A DNA stretch of 64,000 bases. It comes from Bradyrhizobium diazoefficiens. GTDB lineage: Bacteria > Pseudomonadota > Alphaproteobacteria > Rhizobiales > Xanthobacteraceae. The translations under genes were made by a program, and so were the position numbers. The DNA lies in the NCBI RefSeq assembly GCF_016616885.1, contig NZ_CP067102.1, positions 4,554,501-4,618,500 on the forward strand. Reading direction: 5' to 3'. Positions 1 through 8,157 of this stretch are shown here, one piece after another. Under the pieces are notes generated by a model. That model was given only the letters and a program-made list of their open reading frames with translations, was not told the origin of the DNA and ran no database searches. Every line of letters starts with the position of its first letter. Position 1 is the first letter of the stretch.

Positions 1-1
1 C

Positions 2-913
2 TGGCAGCTCTACGTCGCCCACATCATCCTGTTCGTGATCTACATCGCCTCGATCAGCTATCTGGCGCTGCGCTTCGGCGATTCAGAGATGATCAACGAG
101 TTCAACGTCGCAGGCCTCGTCGACAATGCCACCGAGACGCTGCGCCAGGGCCTGTTCCTGCGCTTCAAGCCGCTCAATCTCGACGTGCTGCCGCTCTACA
201 TCGTGCTGATGGGCCTGTTTCCGCCGGTGCTCTGGTTCATGCTGCGCAAGCCTGATCTGACGATGGTGCTCTCCATCATCCTGTGGCTCACCGCGCGTCA
301 CTTCGGCCTGAACCTGAACGCCTACCCGGCCGGCCAGTGGTACTTCAACCCCTACTGCTGGCAGGTGCTGTTCGTGTTCGGCGCCTGGTGCGCGATGGGC
401 GGCGCACGTCGCTCGGGCTGGCTGATCAATTCGCAGATCACGCTGTGGCTCTGCCTTGGCTATCTCGCGTTCGCGTTGGTCATGACCATGGCCGGCCGCT
501 TCCCGACGCTCGGCGGCATGTTCCCGGAATGGCTGTTCTCGGCCTTCAACCCGAACGACAAGACCAACCTCGCGCCCTACCGCTTCATCCACTTCGTCGT
601 GATCGTGATCCTGGTGATCCGCTTCGTGCCGAAGGAATGGCCGGGCCTGGAGTGGAAGATCTTCGATCCGGTGATCGTCTGTGGTCAGCAATCGCTCGCC
701 GTGTTCTGCGTCGGCGTGTTCCTGTCCTTCGTCGGCCATTTCGAGCTGTCGATGAGCTCGGGCTCGCTGTTCGCGCAGCTCTTCGTCTCCATCGCGGGCA
801 TCGCGATCATGACGACGGTCGCCTATTACATCTCCTGGTCGAAGCGGCAGGACAAGCCGCTGAAGCCGCCGCCGGCAAAGCCCGCGGCCACCCCGGCGGC
901 CAAGGCTGCTTGA
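2..913 (+). CDS. opgC: OpgC-family membrane protein, 5' end outside window
   Basis: The reading frame is open from the first bases (LYVAHIILFVIY) and ends at TGA 911-913, so only the C-terminal ~300 residues are present. It is strongly hydrophobic with many membrane segments (for example LYIVLMGLFPPVLWFML and FIHFVVIVILVI) and a Lys/Pro/Ala-rich cytoplasmic tail. Motifs such as NAYPAGQWYFNPYCWQ and NPNDKTNLAPYRFIH fit the OpgC family, an acyltransferase-like inner-membrane protein that adds succinyl groups to osmoregulated periplasmic glucans. The family assignment comes from overall resemblance. The catalytic His of the acyltransferase fold would lie in the missing N-terminus. Confidence 0.8.
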   Translation, partial: WQLYVAHIILFVIYIASISYLALRFGDSEMINEFNVAGLVDNATETLRQGLFLRFKPLNLDVLPLYIVLMGLFPPVLWFMLRKPDLTMVLSIILWLTARHFGLNLNAYPAGQWYFNPYCWQVLFVFGAWCAMGGARRSGWLINSQITLWLCLGYLAFALVMTMAGRFPTLGGMFPEWLFSAFNPNDKTNLAPYRFIHFVVIVILVIRFVPKEWPGLEWKIFDPVIVCGQQSLAVFCVGVFLSFVGHFELSMSSGSLFAQLFVSIAGIAIMTTVAYYISWSKRQDKPLKPPPAKPAATPAAKAA

Positions 914-946
914 AAAAGGCCGCCTGAGACGCGTGGCAGCGGCGGC

Positions 947-1141
947 TCAGGCCGCCGCCTCACCGTCGTATTCGGTGAACTTCTTGTAGATCCAGTCGCG
1001 GCCGTCGTGACGGCGCCAGACCTTGCCGTAGACGAGCTGCCCGTTGATCGAGCGGCGCGGCACGATCACGGTCCAGAGGTGCCAGATCTCGGTCCAGTTT
1101 GGCCGCGGATGGACGGCACGGACGTTACGATCGAAAGACAT
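947..1141 (-). CDS. Small conserved-type hypothetical protein (64 aa)
   Basis: This starts at ATG 1139-1141 (MSFDRNVRAVHPRPNWTEIW) and ends in EYDGEAAA. The frame runs further upstream, but that extension is low-complexity Ser/Ala/Arg and lacks a ribosome site, so I chose the internal ATG. The body is rich in Trp and basic residues (IWHLWTVIVPRRSINGQLVYGK, then WRRHDGRDWIYKKF) and has no membrane segment or signal peptide. It converges on opgC with a ~30-bp gap. Resemblance to small single-copy proteins of Bradyrhizobium is an impression; function unknown. Confidence 0.6.
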   Translation of the reverse strand: MSFDRNVRAVHPRPNWTEIWHLWTVIVPRRSINGQLVYGKVWRRHDGRDWIYKKFTEYDGEAAA

Positions 1142-1446
1142 GACGCAAAACTCACAGGATATGAGCTCCGCGATGGACTGTGATCCCGTGCGAGCACCGA
1201 TTGCAGCAGCCGATCGCGAGCCTTGCCGATTTGATAACAGCCACCAAGGCAGCCGCAACATCCTCTCGTCCTTAACCTAACTGATCAACCTTACTCTCGT
1301 GGGGTACCTAACCAAACCCGTTGAAAGCAGGCGCCGATTTTTCTATGATGTATGCGCAATTTGAGAACGAGCGCCCCGTTCTAAACGCGCGGCGATTTTG
1401 GACCGATTTCTATTTTTCAAAAGACTTGCTGGCCGGGGCAACCACA

Positions 1447-1623
1447 ATGAATTTGCAATGTGCACGTCTGCGCCTGGCGATGGTTTCATCGCCGCCGACA
1501 CCGGTTGCCAGGGCGGCGCCCCATGACAAGCCGCCTCACAACAGGTCGACGAGGGCTGCCAACGACAATTGTCCGGTCTGGCCGCTGATCCCGTTTCCGG
1601 CGGGCTGGTACGCCTCGGGCTGA
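1447..1623 (+). CDS. Possible small hypothetical protein (58 aa)
   Basis: Open frame from ATG 1447 to TGA 1621-1623. The second half (AANDNCPVWPLIPFPAGWYA) resembles the C-terminus of small rhizobial proteins carrying an AANDN..WPLIPFP..W motif. The first half is not distinctive and no good ribosome site precedes the ATG. Apart from this candidate I see nothing in the 600 bases between the gene ending at 1141 and the insertion sequence. Confidence 0.35.
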   Translation: MNLQCARLRLAMVSSPPTPVARAAPHDKPPHNRSTRAANDNCPVWPLIPFPAGWYASG

Positions 1624-1687
1624 GCCTAAAAAGCGCAACGCCGCGCAAGCGGAATATCATCGCTTGGCGGCGTCCGTTTAGGTATTG

Positions 1688-1703
1688 GGCGCTGAAATCC
1701 CCA
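1688..1703 (+). repeat. Dispersed 16-bp motif, copy 1
   Basis: GGCGCTGAAATCCCCA. The reverse complement occurs exactly at 9818-9833, and a 15/16 copy is at 9935-9950. Copies 1 and 3 are each followed within ~45 bp by a hairpin with a T tract, which suggests part of a repeated small-RNA or terminator-linked element. Confidence 0.55.
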
Positions 1704-1727
1704 ACACTGTTATGTCTAAGGCGACAG

Positions 1728-1757
1728 CCAAAGGTTCGACGAAGCTTTGGTAATTTT
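1728..1757 (+). terminator. Rho-independent-type hairpin interrupted by the IS
   Basis: CCAAAG at 1728-1733 pairs with CTTTGG at 1745-1750 across an 11-nt loop and is followed by TAATTTT. The stem is short. The T tract is part of the 8-bp target duplicated by the adjacent insertion sequence, so the element landed at the end of this hairpin. Confidence 0.4.
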
Positions 1758-1761
1758 GCGC
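1754..1761. repeat. Target-site duplication, left copy
   Basis: TTTTGCGC directly abuts the left end of the insertion sequence and is repeated exactly at 3186-3193 on the right. Eight-base duplications are usual for IS256-family transposition. Confidence 0.85.
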
Positions 1762-1795
1762 GGTCGTGTCCCAGCTGATGGTGTAGCTCGGTAGA

Positions 1796-1852
1796 GCAAA
1801 GCCGTCCGCACGCGCGCCCCCACATAGCGCCGTAGCGGGCGGACGGCTTTGC
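1796..1852 (+). repeat. Large hairpin in the IS leader, upstream of the transposase
   Basis: GCAAAGCCGTCCGC (1796-1809) and its perfect reverse complement at 1839-1852 form a 14-bp stem with a 29-nt loop, 67 bp before the transposase start. Subterminal hairpins in other insertion sequences can block read-through expression from outside promoters. That role here is inferred. Confidence 0.7.
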
Positions 1853-1918
1853 GGTGGTCATCGATGATTCGTCGGTAGGGTCGGGTTGCTGACACCAACC
1901 TGATTCGAGGAACCACCG

Positions 1919-3118
1919 ATGACCGACGAGATGATGAACCTGCGCGCGCTCATGGAGAAGACCCCTGATGCCGATCTGTTGCGCGAGATGATCGGCTTTG
2001 CGGCCCAGCGGCTGATGGAGCTGGAAGTCGAAGGCCAGACCGGAGCGGGCTATGGCGAGAAGAACCCCGAACGTCTGGCCCAGCGCAACGGCTACCGCGA
2101 CCGGATCTGGGAGACCCGCGCCGGCGCAGTTGAGCTGCGTATTCCCAAGCTGCGCAAGGGCTCCTACTTCCCGGGCTTCCTGGAGCCACGCCGCATGGCC
2201 GAGAAGGCGCTGACCGCCGTGGTGCAGGAAGCCTATGTGCAGGGCGTCTCGACCCGCTCGGTGGACGACCTCGTGCAGGCCATGGGCATGACCGGCATCT
2301 CGAAGAGCCAGGTGAGCCGGCTGTGCGGCGAGATCGACGACAAGGTGAAGGCCTTCCTCGCCCGGCCGATCGAGGGCGACTGGCCATATCTGTGGATCGA
2401 CGCCACCTACGTGAAGGTGCGCCAAAATGGCCGCATCGTCTCGGTCGCGGTGATTATCGCGGTCGGCGTCAACAGTGACGGCCGCCGCGAAGTGCTCGGC
2501 ATGGACATCGGTCCCTCCGAAGCCGAGACGTTCTGGACGGCATTCCTGCGCAAGCTTGCTCGCCGCGGCCTGCGTGGCGTCAAGCTGGTCGTCTCCGACG
2601 CTCACGAGGGCATCAAGGCCACCGTCGCCAAGGTGCTCAACGCCACCTGGCAGCGTTGCCGCGTCCACTTCATGCGCAACGCGCTGGCGCATGCCGGCAA
2701 GAGTGGGCGGCGCGTCGTCTCCGCCTTCATTGCCACCGCGTTCGCCCAGGACGATGCCGAGGCCGCGCGAACCCAATGGCGGAAGGTCGCCGATCAACTC
2801 CGCCCCAAGCTGCCCAAGCTGGCCGGCTTCCTCGACGAAGCGGAGACCGATGTGCTGGCCTACATGACATTCCCGCCGCAGCATCGAACCAAGCTGCACT
2901 CGACCAACCCGATCGAGCGCCTCAACGGCGAGATCAAGCGGCGCACCGAGGTGGTCGGCATCTTCCCCAACGAGGATGCCATCGTCCGCCTCATCGGCGC
3001 GATCCTGCTCGAGCAGAACGATGAATGGGCCGTCCAGCGCGCCCGCTACATGACGCTGGAAACCATCGCGCCGTTGAGCGATGATCCAACCGTCAGCTTT
3101 CCGGCTATCGCCAGCTGA
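1919..3118 (+). CDS. IS256-family (Mutator-type) transposase
   Basis: 399 aa, the usual family length. A DDE catalytic triad is visible: D161 in [12 protein letters not shown]227 in [11 protein letters not shown] and E333 in [15 protein letters not shown]. The CRVHFMRN motif between the second Asp and the Glu is characteristic. The N-terminal region contains the family pattern [22 protein letters not shown]. The start ATG follows a GAGGAA ribosome site. No frameshift or stop is seen. The product cuts and pastes or copies the element through its terminal inverted repeats. Confidence 0.95.
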   Translation: MTDEMMNLRALMEKTPDADLLREMIGFAAQRLMELEVEGQTGAGYGEKNPERLAQRNGYRDRIWETRAGAVELRIPKLRKGSYFPGFLEPRRMAEKALTAVVQEAYVQGVSTRSVDDLVQAMGMTGISKSQVSRLCGEIDDKVKAFLARPIEGDWPYLWIDATYVKVRQNGRIVSVAVIIAVGVNSDGRREVLGMDIGPSEAETFWTAFLRKLARRGLRGVKLVVSDAHEGIKATVAKVLNATWQRCRVHFMRNALAHAGKSGRRVVSAFIATAFAQDDAEAARTQWRKVADQLRPKLPKLAGFLDEAETDVLAYMTFPPQHRTKLHSTNPIERLNGEIKRRTEVVGIFPNEDAIVRLIGAILLEQNDEWAVQRARYMTLETIAPLSDDPTVSFPAIAS

Positions 3119-3185
3119 CCAGTCCGGCCCTTGCCGGCGAACGCGGTGTCCCACCGCCAGTTACACCACTCCCTGGGACACGATC

Positions 3186-3193
3186 TTTTGCGC
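3186..3193. repeat. Target-site duplication, right copy
   Basis: TTTTGCGC, identical to 1754-1761, immediately follows the right inverted repeat of the insertion sequence. Confidence 0.85.
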
Positions 3194-3609
3194 CCGTTAA
3201 CCCGCTTAGCTTCTTGTAGAAATCGCGCAGAAATCGTGCGGCGGAAAGAACGAGCGCTGAGGGTTCGCCGTCGCGTCCGGCCGTCCCCTTCGGGCCTGAC
3301 CGGACCTTGGATCGTGCCTTTGTGCCCGCAGCGCAGGACCGTTCAGACGCCGCTGGCGGCGGCAGACGCACCGTTGGAGCTCAACGCGGCGCGTATTTCT
3401 CCAGCAAACATCAGAAACCATTCGGCCCGTCACGGGTTGCAGCTTCTTCCCACCTGTCCGGGGACGCCGCGAGCGGGTCTGATCAGCTCCCGCTCGCGGT
3501 GAATGGATAGTCATCCCGTCTCACGTCCGTGTGAGTTGGAGCGCGGCCGGTGAATTTTAGCGAGCGAACGAAGACCAATGAACAGCAGGCCATTGGCCAA
3601 GGGGATGCA
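3194..3609. other. Spacer without a supportable gene
   Basis: Several overlapping short frames exist on both strands, but all are Arg/Ser/Ala-rich with no recognisable motif or ribosome site. I could not support any RNA structure or promoter here. Confidence 0.5.
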
Positions 3610-3771
3610 GTGAGCCAACTTGATACGAGCGAGAAACTGTCCGAGGCAGAGGAGCCCCGGATGTCGCTGTTCGCACTGTGCTGGCTCGGGATTGCGGCGA
3701 TCGCGATGGTGGGCTGGATCTGGGCGCTGGGCTGGCTGGCCTGGCGCCTCGTCGACTGGCTGCTGTCCTGA
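3610..3771 (+). CDS. Small single-pass membrane protein
   Basis: About 53 aa from GTG 3610, which has an AAGGGG ribosome site 6 nt upstream. A second plausible start is ATG 3661 with AGGAG 5 nt upstream (36 aa), and the frame is open back to GTG 3550. The C-terminal part is one Trp-rich membrane helix (LFALCWLGIAAIAMVGWIW, then LAWRLVDWLLS). An acidic Ser/Glu-rich segment precedes it in the longer versions. Function unknown. Confidence 0.5.
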   Translation: MSQLDTSEKLSEAEEPRMSLFALCWLGIAAIAMVGWIWALGWLAWRLVDWLLS

Positions 3772-3813
3772 CGCCCGAGCTGGCCGGCCGTGACATGCCA
3801 GCCGCTCCCGACA

Positions 3814-4539
3814 TCAGTAGTGGTAGTTCACGCCGATCGTCGCGGCATGGATCGTGTCCTTGAGATGGGCCACGGTTATGCCTTCCGGACTGATCAGCTG
3901 TATCGGGCCCTTCGTACCGAAGTCGTGGTAATTGTATTCGACATTGGCCGACCAGCAGGGCGCAAACGCCCATTCCACGCCCGCCCCCAATGTCCAGCCG
4001 GTCCGCATGACGGACGCGCTTGGATCGATTCGGAAACCAGTGGCCGGACTGACATAGGCATCATCGATCTTCTCGTGGGTCCAGGCGACGCCGCCTCGCC
4101 CGTAGAACAGCCAGCCTGAACCGTAGGCGTAACCGAACCGTGCGGTGACCGAGGCGAGAAAATCGTTCTTGAGTCCGAACTGCGACGGCACGACGAGGTT
4201 GCCGAACGCGGGAAATCTGACATTGCTGCCATGCTGGCTCGACAGGCTCGACCATGCGGCCCGGCCTTCGGCGCCGACGACCCAGTTGGATGCGAATTGA
4301 TGGTCGCAGCCGGCCTGTCCGCCACCGATAAAGCCGCCCGCGCCGAAATCGACCGTCCCGCCGGCGCTGTTGATCGTGCGATCGTCGCTGGCACCGCCGC
4401 CGAGATGTCCCCCGATATAGCAGCCGGTCCAGTTGAAGGTGAGCGGCGCCCCTGGAGGCGCCTGCCGCGCATAATCAGCCGCAGATGCCGCCGTCGCAGA
4501 CAGAGCGAGAATCACCGCAACCCCGACAGTTCTAAACAT
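3814..4539 (-). CDS. Omp25-like outer-membrane beta-barrel protein
   Basis: 241 aa. I placed the start at ATG 4537-4539, which follows a GGGGA ribosome site and begins a classical signal peptide (MFRTVGVAVILALSATAASA, cleavage before ADYARQ). The mature N-terminus has the family motif NWTGCYIGGHLGGG. Alternating amphipathic strands follow (VTARFGYAYGSGWLFYGRGG, WTLGAGVEWAFAPCWSANVE), and the chain ends in an aromatic residue (IGVNYHY), as outer-membrane barrels do. It probably forms an eight-stranded barrel. Such proteins are abundant and paralogous in Bradyrhizobium; a specific pore function cannot be assigned. Confidence 0.85.
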   Translation of the reverse strand: MFRTVGVAVILALSATAASAADYARQAPPGAPLTFNWTGCYIGGHLGGGASDDRTINSAGGTVDFGAGGFIGGGQAGCDHQFASNWVVGAEGRAAWSSLSSQHGSNVRFPAFGNLVVPSQFGLKNDFLASVTARFGYAYGSGWLFYGRGGVAWTHEKIDDAYVSPATGFRIDPSASVMRTGWTLGAGVEWAFAPCWSANVEYNYHDFGTKGPIQLISPEGITVAHLKDTIHAATIGVNYHY

Positions 4540-4711
4540 GTCCGAACATTCCCCATTGCACGCGCAGAGATAGTGCACGCGAAGCTGACGCGGAGGTTGT
4601 GTAGCGGACAAGTTGTCGCGGCATTGTTCTGCCGGCCTGACCAACGCCGGCGCGGCGGACGCACACCGCACTTATAGATCTCTAGGGAATGAAGAGGGTC
4701 CACCTCGGGAC

Positions 4712-4788
4712 TGGTCGGGGCAGCTGGATTCGAACCAACGACCTGCAGTACCCAAAACTGCCGCGCTACCAGGCTGCGCTATACCCCG
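4712..4788 (-). tRNA. tRNA-Pro (anticodon TGG)
   Basis: On the minus strand the acceptor stem CGGGGTA pairs with TGCCCCG, the anticodon stem GCAGT/ACTGC encloses loop TTTGGGT (anticodon TGG), and the T arm reads GTTGG TTCGAAT CCAGC. Discriminator A and an encoded CCA end the 77-nt gene. Confidence 0.95.
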
Positions 4789-4899
4789 AATGTCCGGCGA
4801 GCCCTGTCGATACACGCTTCCCAAAGCGCCAGCAAGCCTGCCGACCGCCGGCAAACGCTCAGCCGCCCGTCAGGGCGGCCATGGTCGCACCAATCCGGC

Positions 4900-5385
4900 C
4901 TATTTGCTGCCGAACAGGGGGTGGCCAACGCGGTCGCCGGGGCGGATGCCGTATTTCTGCGCTGTTCCCGCCACCACCTCGAGGACGGCCCGGGCCGGGC
5001 CTCCCGACGAGATGATCCTGGTCGAGAGCGGCTCGGTATTCTCGGCGATGCGCAGGATGCGGCCGTCGGCGCGAATGAAGATCATGTCGAGCGAGACATA
5101 GGTGTTCTTCATCCACATCGAGACTTCTTGCTCGGGATTGAAATCGAACAGCATGCCTTTGCCATCGGCCAATTCCTTGCGGTACATCAGCCCGGTCTGC
5201 TTCTCCTCGTCCGTGGTCGCCATCTCCACCGAGAACACCCGCACGCCGTTCTTGGTGACGATCTCGAGCGGCTGGAAGCTGGCCGCGCGAACCGACCCGC
5301 TTGCGACAGCAAAGCCGACAACGACGAGGATGGCGGCAAGCCAGCCCCGGGCAACGGACCGGGCGGCCTTTCGATCAAAGCTCAT
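4900..5385 (-). CDS. DUF192 family exported protein
   Basis: 161 aa from ATG 5383-5385. Residues ~10-35 form a signal peptide or membrane anchor (WLAAILVVVGFAVASGS). The rest is a DUF192 domain, recognised from FSVEMATTDEEKQTGLMYRK, MLFDFNPEQEVSMWMKNTYV and SLDMIFIRADGRI. The family is small, widespread and periplasmic or secreted, without an established biochemical role. It lies between tRNA-Pro and the cold-shock gene. A triple 20-bp repeat sits just upstream of its start. Confidence 0.85.
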   Translation of the reverse strand: MSFDRKAARSVARGWLAAILVVVGFAVASGSVRAASFQPLEIVTKNGVRVFSVEMATTDEEKQTGLMYRKELADGKGMLFDFNPEQEVSMWMKNTYVSLDMIFIRADGRILRIAENTEPLSTRIISSGGPARAVLEVVAGTAQKYGIRPGDRVGHPLFGSK

Positions 5386-5400
5386 GGAAATGGACTCATT

Positions 5401-5460
5401 GGCCTGACGGCGTGGGACTGGGCCTGACGGCGATGGACTGGGCCTGATGGCGTGGGACTG
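5401..5460. repeat. Three tandem 20-bp repeats
   Basis: Units GGCCTGACGGCGTGGGACTG, GGCCTGACGGCGATGGACTG and GGCCTGATGGCGTGGGACTG lie head to tail with 1-3 differences. They lie 16 bp upstream of the DUF192 gene start, in its 5' leader or promoter region. Confidence 0.9.
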
Positions 5461-5552
5461 CGACATCCTTACGCGGCGATCGTGACAAAAGCCAGAAGCG
5501 CGCGATCCCGGGGCCGCGCGCTTCTGCTCACGAATACGAAAATGGCAAGCCG

Positions 5553-6209
5553 CTAGTGCGACTGGAGACCCGGCGAGCCGGTCTCTGGATGGATCTCGGC
5601 GGCCATCATGCCCTTGGAGCCCGGCCCAAAGCGAACCAGCACATACTGGCCCGGCCGCAGCTCGGTCATGCCGAAGCGGCGCAGCGTCTCCATGTGCACG
5701 AAGATGTCGGGGGTACCCTCGCCGCAGGTCAGGAAGCCGAAGCCACGCAGCCGGTTGAACCATTTGACCTGAGCCCGCTCGAGCCCGCTGGTCGCGGTCA
5801 CCGTGACATGGGTGCGCGGCGGCAACATCTGCGCGGGATGGATCGCGGTCGACTCGTCCATCGAGACGACGCGGAAGGCCTGATAGCCCTTGGCGCGCTG
5901 GATGCACTCGACGACGATCCGGGCGCCCTCATACGCGGTCTGGAAGCCGTCGCGCCTGAGCACGGTAACGTGCAGGAGCACGTCGGGCCATCCATTGTCG
6001 GGAACGATGAAGCCGTAGCCCTTTGAGGCGTCGAACCATTTGATGACGCCATGGACCTCGACGAGGTTGGCGCTGCCCTCACCTAGTCCGCTGAAGGGAC
6101 TGAGCGCGCTATCGCGACCGGCGCCGTGCTCGCCCGACGCGGGAACTCCCAGCTTCTTGGACTCAAATCCGTCCGACGACCCCATAACCCCGGACCCCAC
6201 ACATGCCAT
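5553..6209 (-). CDS. Cold-shock protein with two CSD domains
   Basis: 218 aa. An N-terminal ~45-residue extension (low complexity) is followed by two cold-shock domains. The first has KWFDASKGYGFIVPDNG with RNP1 KGYGFI and RNP2-like DVLLHV. The second has VKWFNRLRGFGFLTCGEGTP with DIFVHMETLRRFG. Tandem CSD proteins of this size are typical of alphaproteobacteria and bind single-stranded nucleic acid, probably acting as RNA chaperones. The start at 6209 follows GAGGCGGG; a second in-frame ATG at 6185 (MGSSDGFESKK) is also possible. Confidence 0.9.
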   Translation of the reverse strand: MACVGSGVMGSSDGFESKKLGVPASGEHGAGRDSALSPFSGLGEGSANLVEVHGVIKWFDASKGYGFIVPDNGWPDVLLHVTVLRRDGFQTAYEGARIVVECIQRAKGYQAFRVVSMDESTAIHPAQMLPPRTHVTVTATSGLERAQVKWFNRLRGFGFLTCGEGTPDIFVHMETLRRFGMTELRPGQYVLVRFGPGSKGMMAAEIHPETGSPGLQSH

Positions 6210-6393
6210 GCTACCCGCCTCAATGGCGGCGTCGAATCACGCGTCTTTAGAGAACCTTCAGAGAATCTTCTCAATCGACGCGACGCGAATCTTTCGAATC
6301 AAAAGATAACACTCCCGGTTGCGAGGCATAGATAAAAAAGCGATTCGCCGGAACCTATGAACAGCTTGCACAGGCGCGAATCAAACTGATGCC

Positions 6394-7155
6394 TCAATTC
6401 TCGACAAAGGGCCCGAGTGCTTCGCCGATGTCGTGGCGGATGACGAGGTCGGCGATGTCGTCCTGCTCGGTCGGCTCGCGATTGATGATCACCAGACGTG
6501 CACCGGCGTTCCTCGCCATCATCGGAAATCCCGCCGCCGGCCATACCACAAGCGAGGAACCGATCGCGATGAAGAGATCGCAGGCCTGCGACAGCGCGGT
6601 CGCGCGTTGCATTTCATCCTCGGGCATCGCCTGACCGAATGAGATCGTTGCGGTTTTGACCGGCTCGTCGCATGCGGTGCAGTTGGGCGCGGCGCCGTCA
6701 TGATCGAATCGGCGCTTCACCCAGTCGAGCTGATAGGCCTGCCCACATCCGATGCAGCGCGCGTAAGTGGTATTGCCGTGAAGTTCAATCACGCGATCGG
6801 CGGCGAAGCCCGAGGCCTGGTGCAGATTGTCGATGTTCTGGGTGATGATTGCGGGAATCTTGCCGGCGCGATGCAGTGACGCAAGCGCGCGATGGCCGCG
6901 GCCGGGTTTCGCTGCGGCGAACACCTCCTCCATTGCGAAACGCCGGCGCCAGGATTCATCGCGCGCCTCCTGGCTCGCGACGAACTCGTCGAAGGGAATC
7001 GGACGGTTGCGGGTCCAAATTCCACCCGGCGAGCGGAAGTCGGGGATGCCGCATTCGGTCGAGATGCCGGCGCCGGTGAACGGCACGATGATCCTGGCGC
7101 TCGCGATCAATTCGCCAAGCCGTTCGACACCGCTCTGAAGGTCAGATGCAATCAC
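6394..7155 (-). CDS. SIR2-family NAD-dependent protein deacylase
   Basis: 253 aa. I placed the start at GTG 7153-7155, because AGGAGG lies 6-7 nt upstream; the longer frame would add an Arg-rich N-terminus with no ribosome site. Sirtuin motifs appear in order: the NAD-binding GAGISTECGIPDFRSPGG, the acceptor loop TQNIDNLHQASG, the catalytic His in ELHGNTTYARC, a zinc ribbon (CIGC and CTAC), and AIGSSLVVWPAAGFP. It removes acyl groups from protein lysines using NAD. The bacterial CobB type is the closest functional model; substrate range is unknown. Confidence 0.92.
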   Translation of the reverse strand: MIASDLQSGVERLGELIASARIIVPFTGAGISTECGIPDFRSPGGIWTRNRPIPFDEFVASQEARDESWRRRFAMEEVFAAAKPGRGHRALASLHRAGKIPAIITQNIDNLHQASGFAADRVIELHGNTTYARCIGCGQAYQLDWVKRRFDHDGAAPNCTACDEPVKTATISFGQAMPEDEMQRATALSQACDLFIAIGSSLVVWPAAGFPMMARNAGARLVIINREPTEQDDIADLVIRHDIGEALGPFVEN

Positions 7156-7419
7156 TCGCCGCCTCCTGATTTGCCGTCGCGCTGGCTGCAACATCCGCAA
7201 GCGACAAGATTGTTGACGCTCTTATCCACCGCAAGTCGTGAGCGGCGATGGGGCGGCAATTGTTTTCGACCTTCGCTTATCACAATCCTGCAATGCCGCC
7301 TCCCCATTGACGCCCCAATCAGAAGCGCCAATGCATGTATTGACGCGACTCAACGTGATTGCGGCGGCAGTGCTTGAGTTCAGCAGTGCACACATACTCA
7401 GCTATCGTGGGGGTTTGAC

Positions 7420-7584
7420 ATGACCGAAGACGAACAACGCAAGATCCGCGAACGCGAAGAGATTGCCGCCCGTGTCGCCGCCTTCCGCGCCACGCAGGAA
7501 AAATTCAAGCGCGAGCGCGAGGAATATTTCGTGTCGACGCTCGAGAACGCCCGCAAGGCGGAACGGCCCTCGCTCTGGCCGTAA
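7420..7584 (+). CDS. Small charged helical protein (54 aa)
   Basis: ATG 7420 to TAA 7582-7584. The sequence is almost wholly charged and helix-forming (MTEDEQRKIREREEIAARVA, then EKFKREREEYFVSTL) and ends ERPSLWP. A purine-rich GTGGGGG precedes the start and a hairpin terminator follows at 7612. No function is known; an amphipathic helix or coiled coil is the likely structure. Similar micro-proteins are, as I recall, common in Bradyrhizobium. Confidence 0.7.
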   Translation: MTEDEQRKIREREEIAARVAAFRATQEKFKREREEYFVSTLENARKAERPSLWP

Positions 7585-7611
7585 GCGATCGCGCAGGATC
7601 TGCGCACACGA

Positions 7612-7637
7612 AGCCCGGGGCGTCGCTCCGGGCTTTT
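7612..7637 (+). terminator. Rho-independent terminator
   Basis: AGCCCGG (7612-7618) pairs with CCGGGCT (7628-7634) and is followed by a short T run. It lies 28 bp after the 54-aa charged protein gene. Confidence 0.7.
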
Positions 7638-7651
7638 CGATTCCTCAGCCG

Positions 7652-7930
7652 TTACCAGTAATGGTAATAGTGGCGGTGCCGATAGTACGGTCCACCGTAG
7701 TAGGCATACGGGCCGGGGTCGTAATAGGCCGGGCCGTCATAATAGCCATAGCCCGGGCCATAGTAGCCGTACGGATGGGACGCGGCGACGGCGCCCGCGG
7801 TGAGCGCACCGGCGGCGAGACCAAACGCCAGGCCCGGGCCAATGCCGCGGCCGCGTGCCTGCGCAGGCGCTGCAACCGCGGTCACGCCGACGGCTGCGAC
7901 GGTCGCCAGAACTGCGAGTGTCTTCTTCAT
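7652..7930 (-). CDS. Small secreted Gly/Tyr-rich protein
   Basis: 92 aa from ATG 7928-7930, directly after an excellent AAGGAGG ribosome site. It has a Sec signal peptide (KKTLAVLATVAAVGVTAVAA, cleavage near PAQA-RGRG). The second half consists of Gly/Tyr/Pro repeats (YGYYGPGYGYYDGPAYYDPG) and ends in a His/Tyr tail (YYRHRHYYHYW). Such repeats are seen in extracytoplasmic, possibly structural or metal-binding proteins; no function can be assigned. Confidence 0.75.
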   Translation of the reverse strand: MKKTLAVLATVAAVGVTAVAAPAQARGRGIGPGLAFGLAAGALTAGAVAASHPYGYYGPGYGYYDGPAYYDPGPYAYYGGPYYRHRHYYHYW

Positions 7931-8157
7931 GATTTCCTCCTTCGCATCTCGCGCTGACAACGCGGACCACCCGGGATGGTTCGCCTCTGGTGGAACCGCG
8001 CCGCGCAAAAATCTCACTGCCGGCGGGAACAATATCGGGACACGCGGATTGGACCTGCAAGTGCGGAAGCCTCCGCCATCCGGGTCGAGGCGACAGCACG
8101 AAGATCCCGTCAGCATCTCCGCGGTGCTGGCGGGGTTTTCGGTTTCAAGTCGCTTCG

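Larger units (their letters stand above)
1762..3185 (+). mobile_element. Complete IS256-family insertion sequence (1424 bp)
   Basis: The ends are imperfect inverted repeats. The left end begins GGTCGTGTCCCAG; the reverse complement of the right end begins GATCGTGTCCCAG, and similarity continues (TGGTGTA.CT) to about 28 bp. The element holds one intact transposase and is flanked by an 8-bp duplication, so it looks recent and potentially active. Removing it with one duplication copy would rejoin ...CTTTGGTAATTTTGCGC with CCGTTAACCCGC...; no protein-coding gene is obviously interrupted. Confidence 0.9.

Noticed and set aside
1712..1753. Tiny frame MSKATAKGSTKLW ending exactly at the IS target
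   Set aside because: Its 3' half is the terminator-like hairpin CCAAAG/CTTTGG, and no ribosome site precedes it; coincidence is more likely than a 13-aa peptide.
1343..3154. Very long minus-strand open frame across the insertion sequence (603 codons)
   Set aside because: Antisense to the IS256 transposase, with His/Ala/Asp-rich composition typical of GC-rich shadows; the transposase on the other strand has all catalytic residues.
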